Positions 6,627 to 14,690 of a DNA stretch of 17,032 nucleotides are shown piece after piece. Made by a program: the position numbers and the translations under genes. Source of the DNA: DATKCA01 sp035544675 (lineage in GTDB: Bacteria > Acidobacteriota > Thermoanaerobaculia > Gp7-AA8). The notes beneath the pieces were generated by a model, which saw only the letters and a list, made by a program, of their open reading frames with translations, searched no databases and was not told the DNA's origin. The stretch covers positions 1-17,032 of the forward strand of contig DATKCA010000165.1 in assembly GCA_035544675.1 (NCBI GenBank), written 5' to 3'. Position 1 is the stretch's first letter. Each line of letters starts with the position of its first letter.

Positions 6627-8246
6627 ATGGGAGACCGGAAGCGGATCGGTGTGTTCGGGTGGGGAATCGTTGCACCGAAGTCACCGGACAGCCAGACGTT
6701 CGAACGCAACCTCGAACGGACCGACACCTGGCTCGAGCCATTCCGCGGCTACGGACAGTCGAACTTCCTCGTGGGCTACCCCCAGTTCGACTTCGAAGAC
6801 TACCACCCCTGGTTCGACGAGCGGTTTCCGCCGGCGAAGTTCGCTCAGCTCAAGGACAAGATGGGACCGATGGCGCAGTACGCGATCGGTGCCTTCATTC
6901 AGTCTCTATCCCAGAACCAGGGCATCGAGTCGTACCTCCAGTCCCTGGGCACGGCCTGCCACGTGTACGTCGGCACAGGACTGGGCGATCTCTCCGTCGT
7001 GTCGAACGAGGCCACGGCGTACGACCGCGCGATCCGGCGCTGGAACGAGTTCTGGGCCGCGCCGGAGCGGTGCGCCGCGCTGCGCGCGCATGGCCAGGGA
7101 CGCGTCGATGCCGCCGCGCCGCCCGACCCTTCCGCGCATCAGCCCGGATCGGAAGAGTGGATCGACGCGAAGCACAACTGGGAGACGTACTGGGCGGGCC
7201 ACAGCAACGCGCTCGCGCAATACCTGGAGGAGGCGCGGGCGATCCACGGCGAGCCGGTGCCCTCGTCGTCGGGATCGGCCAAGCTTTCCATCATCCGGCA
7301 GAAGCTCAACAAGATCCGGGCCCTGAACAAGAAGTGGGGATGCCCGGAAGAGCCGTGGGCAGCCGTATCGCCGAACCTGCTCTGGAACATCGCCAACATT
7401 CCGGCCGCGCAGATCTCGATGATCGGCAAGATCACGGGGCCCGCATTCGCCCCGGTTGCGGCGTGCGCCTCCTTCGGCGTCGCCGCCAAGATGGCCAGCG
7501 ATGCGATCCACCTCGGCGAAGCGACCGCGGTGGTGATCGGAATGACCGATCCTCCGCCGCATCCGATGGTGATCTCCGCGTTCTACAACGCCAACGTGCT
7601 GTCGGCGGACGCGGACGTGTCGCGCCCCCTCACCGGATTGAAGGGCACTCACATCGCCGGCGGCGCTTGCGTGTGGATCGTCGGCGACGCCGAGGCGATG
7701 ATGGCGCAGGGGTTCCGCCCGCTGGGGATGGAGATCGTCGGGATCGGCACGTCTTCGGACGCGCACCACATCATCACTCCGTCCAAGGGCGGTCCCCAGC
7801 TGGCGATGAAGGCGGCGCTCGACGAGCTGAAGTCGAGTGACGTCACGACGTGGGACATGCACGCCACGGCCACGCCCGGCGATGCCAGCGAGATCGAGAA
7901 TTCCCTGGAGCTGCTGCATCCCGACGTCATCTTCACGGCGCGCAAAGGCACGTTCGGCCACGGCATGTCGGTGGGCGGCGGATGGGAGCTGACCGCGCAG
8001 CACATGGGAATGGCGAAGGGAAAGCTGTTCCCGATCGCGCTCACCGAGGGCGAGCTGCACGCCGACGTGAAACTGCATTCGCCGCGATTCGTCCAGGCCG
8101 ACGGCTGTGAAGTGCCGAGCGGCTACAGTGGAAAGCTCTCCATGGGGGTCGGCGGGATCAACTCCTGCGTGATCAGCCGGCCGTGGGATCGCGCCTATCT
8201 GGAAGAGCATCTGCGCGATTCTCTACAGGGAGTAGAAACCGAATGA
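6627..8246 (+). CDS. Beta-ketoacyl synthase (KAS II/FabF-like) with a large insertion
   Basis: A thiolase-fold condensing enzyme. The catalytic set of decarboxylating KAS enzymes is complete: nucleophile C280 (VAACASFG), H412 (DMHATATPGDASEIEN), K440 and H445 (RKGTFGHGMSVGGGWE), with the K-x4-H spacing of FabF. The N-terminus RIGVFGWGIVAPKS is the usual first strand, which supports the ATG at 6627. SRPLTGLKGTHIAGGACVWI matches the RPFD...GFVxGEGA region but has diverged. At 539 aa it is about 120 longer than FabF. The extra part (about residues 125-245, rich in Trp, Asn and charged residues) sits between GTGLGDLSV and NLLWNIANIPAAQISM, that is, within the N-terminal half. No acyl carrier protein, reductase or acyltransferase gene is nearby. 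Its product is unknown; it may act in a specialised lipid or secondary pathway. Confidence 0.85.
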   Translation: MGDRKRIGVFGWGIVAPKSPDSQTFERNLERTDTWLEPFRGYGQSNFLVGYPQFDFEDYHPWFDERFPPAKFAQLKDKMGPMAQYAIGAFIQSLSQNQGIESYLQSLGTACHVYVGTGLGDLSVVSNEATAYDRAIRRWNEFWAAPERCAALRAHGQGRVDAAAPPDPSAHQPGSEEWIDAKHNWETYWAGHSNALAQYLEEARAIHGEPVPSSSGSAKLSIIRQKLNKIRALNKKWGCPEEPWAAVSPNLLWNIANIPAAQISMIGKITGPAFAPVAACASFGVAAKMASDAIHLGEATAVVIGMTDPPPHPMVISAFYNANVLSADADVSRPLTGLKGTHIAGGACVWIVGDAEAMMAQGFRPLGMEIVGIGTSSDAHHIITPSKGGPQLAMKAALDELKSSDVTTWDMHATATPGDASEIENSLELLHPDVIFTARKGTFGHGMSVGGGWELTAQHMGMAKGKLFPIALTEGELHADVKLHSPRFVQADGCEVPSGYSGKLSMGVGGINSCVISRPWDRAYLEEHLRDSLQGVETE

Positions 8247-8309
8247 ATGCGCCTCAACGGCGATAGAATCCCGCCTCGCCAGAACAACAAACAATTGAGG
8301 AGGAATCGC

Positions 8310-8921
8310 ATGCGATCCAGAACCTGGTTGATCACCGGTGCTCTCTGTCTGCTCGTGTCGTTCAGCGCGCTCGCGCAGCACGAGGGACATGGTCAGAAAC
8401 CGATGTCGGCCGAAGAGAAGGCCATGATGGAGGCTTGGCAGAAGGCGATGACGCCCGGTGCCGCGCACAAGCAGCTCGACGGACTGGTCGGGACGTGGAA
8501 CACCGCCGTCAAGACGTGGATGACGCCGGGAGCCCCGGTCATGGAATCGGGCGGGTCTTCCGAGCACAAGTGGGTCCTCGGTGGACGATATATCGAGCAA
8601 CGCTTCAAAGGCACGTTCATGGGGCAGCCGTTCGAAGGCATCGGCTACACCGGTTACGACAACGTCACCAAGCAGTACGTCGGGACGTGGATGGACAACA
8701 TGAGCACGGGGGCGATGGTCTCGAACGGCTGGGCGCAGTCGGACGGGAAGACGTGGCACTTCCGCTCCACGATGGCCGACCCGATGACCGGGAAGATGAT
8801 GCCGGTCGACTCGAAGACCACCGTCGTCGACAAGGACACGCACATCATGGAGATGTGGGCGCCGGGGCCGGACGGGAAGATGTACCGCTCGATGGAAATC
8901 ACCTACAAACGGAAGATGTAG
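8310..8921 (+). CDS. Secreted DUF1579 domain protein
   Basis: The product is 203 aa. The ATG at 8310 is chosen because a strong GAGGAGG lies just upstream and a clean signal peptide follows (MRSRTWLITGALCLLVSFSA, likely cut after ALA at 22); the frame is open upstream to 8247 but without such signals. The mature part begins with a His/Met/Lys-rich segment (QHEGHGQKPMSAEEKAMME). It continues as a beta-rich DUF1579 domain, recognisable by HKQLDGLVGTWNTAVKTW, GGRYIEQRFKGTFMGQPFEG and GYDNVTKQYVGTWMDN. DUF1579 proteins are common in soil bacteria and have no established function; the fold is thought to be a lipocalin-like barrel. The many methionines and histidines could bind metal, but this is speculative. 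A hairpin follows the stop. The gene is not obviously tied to the synthase before it. Confidence 0.85.
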   Translation: MRSRTWLITGALCLLVSFSALAQHEGHGQKPMSAEEKAMMEAWQKAMTPGAAHKQLDGLVGTWNTAVKTWMTPGAPVMESGGSSEHKWVLGGRYIEQRFKGTFMGQPFEGIGYTGYDNVTKQYVGTWMDNMSTGAMVSNGWAQSDGKTWHFRSTMADPMTGKMMPVDSKTTVVDKDTHIMEMWAPGPDGKMYRSMEITYKRKM

Positions 8922-8931
8922 GGGAGATGTA

Positions 8932-8958
8932 GGGGTGGAGCGCGGGTCGCTCCATCCC
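8932..8958 (+). terminator. Likely terminator hairpin after the DUF1579 gene
   Basis: An 11-bp stem GGGGTGGAGCG/CGCTCCATCCC with a single G-T wobble closes a 5-base loop CGGGT. It starts 10 bases after the stop. It is followed by TTCCCCCCC rather than a T run, so it is an atypical intrinsic terminator. Confidence 0.5.
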
Positions 8959-9001
8959 TTCCCCCCCGAACGAAACCCTCCCACCCCGTGTTAACAGCCG
9001 T

Positions 9002-9619
9002 ATGAAGAACTCGTGGACCGGCGGAGAGGTGGCCTGCTCCGACCAGCCTTCCGAGGAGACCCTCGCGGTTGCCGTGCACCGGCGCGAGCCGGGAGCGTTC
9101 GAGCGCCTGATCGAACAGTTCGAGCAGGCGCTCTACCGCTATGCCCACGGCATGCTGCAGAACCCGTTCGACGCGCAGGAAGTCGTTCAGGACACGCTCA
9201 TGCGCGCCCACCGCGCGCTGACACGGCAGTACGACGAGGCCCGAGTGGCCAGCCTCGCTCTCAAGCCGTGGCTCTTCAAGACCGCCCGGAATCTGTCGCT
9301 GAACAAGCGGCGCTCGAAGACCCGCGCGCTCGAGCAACCGCTCGACTCGTTCGATGACGACCGCATCGGGCCGTTCGTGAAGGTGGAAGCCTCGGACCTG
9401 GAGAGGAAGCAGGAGATGGAGCTGTTGCGCCGGGCCATCGCCCTACTCCCTGTAGAGGCGCGCGAGCTCATCGTCCTCCGCTTCATGGAGGAGATGTCGT
9501 ATGGCGACATCGCCAGGACCGTAGGAGGATCGGAGGCCTCCCTGCGCGGAAAGGTATTCCGCTCGCTGAAGCTGCTGCGCGAGGCGCTGGAGACCAAAGG
9601 AGTCGCTCATGCAATGTAG
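9002..9619 (+). CDS. ECF-type RNA polymerase sigma factor
   Basis: A 205-aa sigma factor with only regions 2 and 4. Region 2 spans about residues 30-105: FERLIEQFEQALYRYAHG, then DAQEVVQDTLMRAHRAL (core-binding 2.2) and KPWLFKTARNLSLNKRR (2.3/2.4). Region 4 spans about 140-197: AIALLPVEARELIVLRFMEE, then the helix-turn-helix MSYGDIARTVGGSEASLRGK. The linker between them is acidic (SFDDDRIGPFVKVEASD). The ATG at 9002 has no ribosome binding site, and the first 20 residues are not typical of the family, so a later GTG start is possible. Its last 11 bases overlap the start of the next gene, the usual layout of a sigma factor with its anti-sigma factor. The target promoters are unknown; by analogy it may transcribe its own operon. 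Confidence 0.9.
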   Translation: MKNSWTGGEVACSDQPSEETLAVAVHRREPGAFERLIEQFEQALYRYAHGMLQNPFDAQEVVQDTLMRAHRALTRQYDEARVASLALKPWLFKTARNLSLNKRRSKTRALEQPLDSFDDDRIGPFVKVEASDLERKQEMELLRRAIALLPVEARELIVLRFMEEMSYGDIARTVGGSEASLRGKVFRSLKLLREALETKGVAHAM

Positions 9620-10484
9620 ATCGGCGCTGATGAAGATCGATGCGAAGCGCACCGGAGAGCTGCCGGAGCGCGACCGCGGCGAGCTCGAAGAGCACCTCCG
9701 GACCTGCGCGAGCTGCGACGACTCGCTGCACGACGTGGAGCTCCTGGCCCGCGCGGCGCGAACTCTGACCGTCGCTCCGCCGCGCTCCTGCCGCGCGATG
9801 CTGTGCGACCGGTTCGACGCGGTGGACGTCGATGGGGAGCGGGTGTGGGTGGCGTTCTCCGATCGAGGCCTGACGATGATTCACGCCGGCGGCTCGGAGG
9901 AGGAGTTCCGCAGCCGCTACTGCGACCGCCTCGATCGTGGCCTCGAGCCAGACACGCTGCCGGAGAAGCTGGCGCGGCAGGTCAGCGCGGCACTGACCGG
10001 GGCAGGAGTGGACAAGCCGGCCATCGACTTCGGGGAGGCGACGGAATTCGAGCGCGCCGTCCTGGAGATCCTGACGCGCATCCCGCGCGGTGAAGTGCGG
10101 ACGTATTCGTGGGTGGCGCAGCAGGCAGGCCGGCCGGGCGCGATCCGGGCCGTGGGAAACATCTGCGCGCGCAACGTCCTCCCTTTCGTCGTGCCGTGTC
10201 ACCGCGTCGTGCCGGCGAGCGGAGGCATCGGTAACTACGCGTTCGGCTCGCCGATGAAGAAGGAGCTGCTCTCGCGCGAGGGCGTTCCGGTGGACAGCCT
10301 CCTCGACCTCGGACGCCGCGGGATTCGATACATCGGATCGAAGACGACCAGGATCTTCTGCTTTCCCACCTGCCGCGATGCACTGCGCATCCGGGAAGAC
10401 AACCGCGTCGACTTCCGGGATGCCGGCGACGCAGCCGAAAAAGGGTTCAGACCATGTCGACGATGCCAACCGGTGGCGGCGTAA
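9609..10484 (+). CDS. ZAS anti-sigma motif fused to O6-methylguanine-DNA methyltransferase and Ada-type Cys4 domain
   Basis: Three modules in 291 aa. (1) Residues 1-50: C3-x25-H29-x3-C33-x2-C36, the zinc-binding anti-sigma (ZAS/zf-HC2) pattern. (2) About 75-225: a complete alkyltransferase of the Ogt/MGMT family. It has an N-terminal subdomain (RVWVAFSDRGLTMIHAG), the FERAVLEILTRIPRGEVRTYSWVA helix pair, R180 as likely arginine finger, acceptor C197 in VVPCHRVVP, and E224. (3) 236-288: an Ada methylphosphotriester domain, IFC251FPTC255 and GFRPC283RRC286QP, close to the four zinc cysteines of E. coli Ada. The protein stops right after it, with no AraC helix-turn-helix. E. coli Ada has the opposite order (Cys4, AraC, MGMT). 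The ATG at 9609 has AAGGAG 6 bases upstream and overlaps the sigma gene. I infer a repair enzyme that also restrains the sigma factor and senses DNA methylation. Each module is well supported; the regulatory role is untested. Confidence 0.88.
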   Translation: MQCRSALMKIDAKRTGELPERDRGELEEHLRTCASCDDSLHDVELLARAARTLTVAPPRSCRAMLCDRFDAVDVDGERVWVAFSDRGLTMIHAGGSEEEFRSRYCDRLDRGLEPDTLPEKLARQVSAALTGAGVDKPAIDFGEATEFERAVLEILTRIPRGEVRTYSWVAQQAGRPGAIRAVGNICARNVLPFVVPCHRVVPASGGIGNYAFGSPMKKELLSREGVPVDSLLDLGRRGIRYIGSKTTRIFCFPTCRDALRIREDNRVDFRDAGDAAEKGFRPCRRCQPVAA

Positions 10485-11179
10485 GAGAGTCCGGGCAGTT
10501 CCGCCTGTTTCCCCGGCCGCGGGTCTCGCCGCGTTCGGTGGACGTGCACGCCATCTCGATTCCGGCTGGTGAGTTCACCGGCGACTTCTACTTCTCACAT
10601 CGTGCCGGCGAGCTCCTGTGGCTCGTGGTCGGCGATGTGGCCGGCAAGGGACTCCACGCGTCCGTGGTCATGGCCATGATCCAGGAGGAGCTGGAGCACC
10701 GCATTACCGCGTGCGCGACGTCGGGCTGCGATCCCGCCACGACGATGCAACGCCTCGACACGTTTCTCCGTCCCCTGCTGCCGGACAATCGGTTCGCGTC
10801 GATGGTCATCGCCCAACTGCATGATGACGGCACTCTGCGCATTGCCAACGCCGGGCATCCCCCTCCGCTGATTGCGCGCGGCGACGGAAGCATCCAGCAG
10901 GTCGGCTCGACCGGGCCGATCGCAGGGCTGCTCCCCTCTCCGCAGTGGCACAGCGTCACCATGCACCTCGGGCGCGGCGAATCGGTGCTGCTCTACTCCG
11001 ACGGCGTCGTCGAGGCAAATGACGGCTCCGACGAGTACGGCCTCACACGGCTGGCGCGGGAATTCGCATCCGTTGCGAAGTCCTCCGCGCGCGTGATCGC
11101 GAGCTCCGTCTCCGAGGCCGTCCGTCAGCACGCCGCGAGCCGCGGCGACGACGTGACGGTTCTGGCCGCGAAGCGGTGA
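10454..11179 (+). CDS. SpoIIE/RsbU-type PP2C serine phosphatase, catalytic domain only
   Basis: A 241-aa Mg/Mn-dependent protein phosphatase of the SpoIIE/RsbU family. Metal-site aspartates and motifs are present: D44 in GEFTGDFY, D61 in VGDVAGKGLHA, NAGHPPPL at 132-139, D183 in LLYSDGVVEA, and DD at 232-233 in RGDDVTVLAAKR. There is no attached GAF, PAS, HAMP or response-regulator sensor; the first 28 residues are an Arg/Pro-rich leader. The ATG at 10454 lies inside the preceding gene (31-base overlap) with AAGGG 8 bases upstream; an ATG at 10463 is an alternative. Family members usually dephosphorylate STAS anti-sigma antagonists, but no STAS or HATPase gene is visible here. Coupling to an ECF sigma/anti-sigma pair is therefore unusual and its substrate is unknown. 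Confidence 0.88.
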   Translation: MSTMPTGGGVRESGQFRLFPRPRVSPRSVDVHAISIPAGEFTGDFYFSHRAGELLWLVVGDVAGKGLHASVVMAMIQEELEHRITACATSGCDPATTMQRLDTFLRPLLPDNRFASMVIAQLHDDGTLRIANAGHPPPLIARGDGSIQQVGSTGPIAGLLPSPQWHSVTMHLGRGESVLLYSDGVVEANDGSDEYGLTRLAREFASVAKSSARVIASSVSEAVRQHAASRGDDVTVLAAKR

Positions 11180-11191
11180 GCGTGGTGGAAT

Positions 11192-11210
11192 TGTCCCAGC
11201 CGGAGGGACG
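11192..11210. terminator. Weak hairpin between convergent genes
   Basis: GTCCC (11193-11197) pairs with GGGAC (11205-11209) around a 7-base loop in the 48-base gap between the phosphatase gene and the convergent rmlD-like gene. There is no T run. It could stop both transcripts, but the stem is short. Confidence 0.3.
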
Positions 11211-11227
11211 AGTTGCGCGCGCGAGGC

Positions 11228-12043
11228 TCAGTGAAGATTCAAGGATGCCGCGAGAGCCTCGCGCCAGTGCCGCATCGGTGGGACGGCCGTCATCGGAGTC
11301 GATCGCGGACGGCGGGCCCGGCGTTTCATGGCCGCTTCCGTGGTCCGGTCGATCAGGGCCGGATCGGCACCCGTGATCCGTGCGCACTCGAGCGCGAAGG
11401 TCTCGTAGCTGCAGGCGCCGTCGTTGACGGCATGATGCGTTCCGTACCGCCCTCCTTCGACCAGGTCGCGCACGCGCACGACCAGGTCCTCGACCCAGGT
11501 CGTGCTCGCCCACGTATCGGTGATGGCGCGGACGCGCTGGCCTTTGCCGAGCTTCGCCGCGGCCGTGCTGAGGAAGCTCTCTTTTCCCGGACCGTAGACC
11601 CATGACGTCCGCACGATGATCGCCCGTGCGCACGCATCGGCAACGGCGCGCTCCCCTTCCAGCTTGGTAGCGCCGTACACGTTCACGGGACGGGCCTCGT
11701 CTTCGGTTCCGTACGGTCTGTGGGGAGCGCGATCGCCGTCGAAGACGTAGTTTGTGCTGAAGTGCACGATCGCGGCGCCGGCAAGCTGGCACGCCTCGGC
11801 GAGGAACCGCGGGCCGTCCACGTTGATCCTGCTCGCACGCTTCGGATCCTCCTCGCATTCGTCGACGCCGAGGACCGCGCAGTTGAGGACGACGGCAGGG
11901 TGGAGGGCGGCGATCCGGGCGCGGACGGCGGCGGCGTCGCCGATGTCGAGCTCCCGGTGCGTGAGCGGGAAGGCTTCAGGCCCGAAGGCTCGGGTCAGCG
12001 CGGTCCCGACGAGCCCGGCCGCGCCGGTGATCACTGCGCGCAA
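11228..12043 (-). CDS. RmlD-like dTDP-4-dehydrorhamnose reductase/NAD-dependent epimerase family protein
   Basis: An extended short-chain dehydrogenase/reductase of 271 aa. The NAD(P) motif G7-x2-G-x2-G13 (TGAAGLVG) is at the N-terminus. STNYVFDG (96-103) corresponds to the STDYVFDG of RmlD, and Y123-G-A-T-K127 is the catalytic YxxxK. RTSWVYGPGKESF and TDTWASTTWVEDLV also match RmlD. That enzyme reduces dTDP-4-keto-rhamnose in the last step of dTDP-L-rhamnose synthesis. No rmlA, B or C genes are nearby, so the sugar substrate is uncertain. The start is a TTG at 12043 directly abutting the hspR stop (TGATTG), with GAAGG upstream; a GTG three codons later would cut into the first beta strand. 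It is probably translated by coupling with hspR. The heat-shock location may be incidental. Confidence 0.82.
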   Translation of the reverse strand: MRAVITGAAGLVGTALTRAFGPEAFPLTHRELDIGDAAAVRARIAALHPAVVLNCAVLGVDECEEDPKRASRINVDGPRFLAEACQLAGAAIVHFSTNYVFDGDRAPHRPYGTEDEARPVNVYGATKLEGERAVADACARAIIVRTSWVYGPGKESFLSTAAAKLGKGQRVRAITDTWASTTWVEDLVVRVRDLVEGGRYGTHHAVNDGACSYETFALECARITGADPALIDRTTEAAMKRRARRPRSTPMTAVPPMRHWREALAASLNLH

Positions 12044-12421
12044 TCAGCGGACCTTCGTGAGGCCCTGGGGCTGCGCTTTGACCAGCGCGTTCTCGCGCTC
12101 GATCCCGTGGCGCTTGTCGAAAACGTTCTGGCGGATGAAGTCCAGGAGCCGGTCGAACTCGACATCGGCTTCGAGCATCATCCGGGCGAGCTGGAGCACG
12201 ACTTCCACGCCGGCCAGGTTCACGCCGAGATCGCGTGTGAGCGTGAGGATCATCTCCAGCTTCTTGATCTCGTCGGAGCCGTACAGCCGTGTGTTGCCCG
12301 CGGTGCGGGCCGGCTTGATCAGCCCCTCGCGCTCGTACAGCCTCAGCGTCTGCGGATGGATGTTGTACCGCTCGGCAATGATCGAGATCATGACGTATCC
12401 GTCTGCTCTGCGGCGTGACAT
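12044..12421 (-). CDS. hspR: HspR, MerR-family heat-shock repressor
   Basis: A 125-aa MerR-family regulator with the winged helix-turn-helix YVMISIIAERYNIHPQTLRL, YEREGLIKPARTAGNTRLY, and the HspR signature LTRDLGVNLAGVEVVLQLA. The C-terminal helix is short and lacks the effector-binding cysteines of metal-sensing MerR proteins. HspR binds HAIR inverted repeats to repress dnaK and related chaperone genes, with DnaK itself as co-repressor in actinobacteria. Here the gene lies 58 bases downstream of dnaK in the same direction. A HAIR-like site is in front of dnaK, so a negative feedback loop is very likely. The ATG at 12421 has CGGAG 5 bases upstream. The gap to dnaK contains a strong hairpin that may lower hspR expression relative to dnaK. 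Confidence 0.9.
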   Translation of the reverse strand: MSRRRADGYVMISIIAERYNIHPQTLRLYEREGLIKPARTAGNTRLYGSDEIKKLEMILTLTRDLGVNLAGVEVVLQLARMMLEADVEFDRLLDFIRQNVFDKRHGIERENALVKAQPQGLTKVR

Positions 12422-12443
12422 AGCGCTCCGTTGCCTGTCCGGA

Positions 12444-12465
12444 GCGCCGGTGAGGACACCGGCGC
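12444..12465. repeat. GC-rich perfect hairpin between dnaK and hspR
   Basis: GCGCCGGTG (12444-12452) and CACCGGCGC (12457-12465) form a perfect 9-bp stem with a 4-base loop. It sits 14 bases after the dnaK stop in the transcript. Seventeen bases of it (as GGTGTCCTCACCGGCGC on the minus strand) recur at 15544-15560, so it is also a dispersed repeat. It could be a partial terminator or an mRNA stability element. Confidence 0.65.
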
Positions 12466-12479
12466 CCCAACACTGCTCA

Positions 12480-14372
<1,893 letters not shown>

Positions 14373-14402
14373 ATCTGTTTCTCCTTGTGTTACTTAGCTT
14401 GC

Positions 14403-14423
14403 ATTGAGCCGACTGTTGTCAAC
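14403..14423 (-). promoter_or_regulatory. HAIR-like HspR operator overlapping the dnaK promoter
   Basis: On the plus strand it reads ATTGAGC-N7-TGTCAAC, compared with the HAIR consensus CTTGAGT-N7-ACTCAAG. The arm length and 7-base spacing match exactly, with TTGAG and TCAA conserved. On the coding strand the TTGACA inside it (14422 to 14417) resembles a -35 element. The site ends 31 bases before the dnaK ATG, so bound HspR would block RNA polymerase. A clear -10 was not found at 17 bases, so the exact start point is open. Confidence 0.65.
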
Positions 14424-14493
14424 TTTTGCTAGTGTGGAAAACCTGAGTCTCCTATTGTTAATTCCGTGATGCAAGGCCCGATCCCGGGCACAC

Positions 14494-14600
14494 CCTCCCG
14501 TGCCCGAGCCCGTGCCCGGCTTTTCCGTCCCCCTCTCCGGATGCGAGACAGAGGACCAGAAACCGGGCGCGGGCGCGGGCACGGGCGCGCGCACGGGAGG
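14494..14600. repeat. Long imperfect inverted repeat upstream of the BI-1 gene
   Basis: The left arm (14494-14518: CCTCCCGTGC-CCGA-GCCCGTGCCCG) and right arm (14576-14600: CGGGCACGGGC-GCGC-GCACGGGAGG) are reverse complements apart from the 4-base middle. The spacer is 57 bases. It occupies most of the 318-base gap between dnaK and the BI-1 gene; the rest holds the dnaK operator and the BI-1 ribosome binding site. The arms look like REP-type GGGCACGGGC sequence. The function is unknown. Confidence 0.65.
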
Positions 14601-14690
14601 GGACGCGGTCGGACAACGCGGTTGGTATCATTCGCGGGAACGGCAACCGCACCCGTTGTGTTCATCATCGCGGAAGGAGTCAGAAAAACC

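Noticed and set aside
6601..6629. TTGACA at 6601 as a -35 box with the usual 17-base spacing
   Set aside because: The matching -10 would fall on the start codon (GCCATG) and does not resemble one.
8251..8300. CCTCAA...TTGAGG pair as a second HspR site before the DUF1579 gene
   Set aside because: Half-sites are in the opposite order to HAIR and about 40 bases apart.
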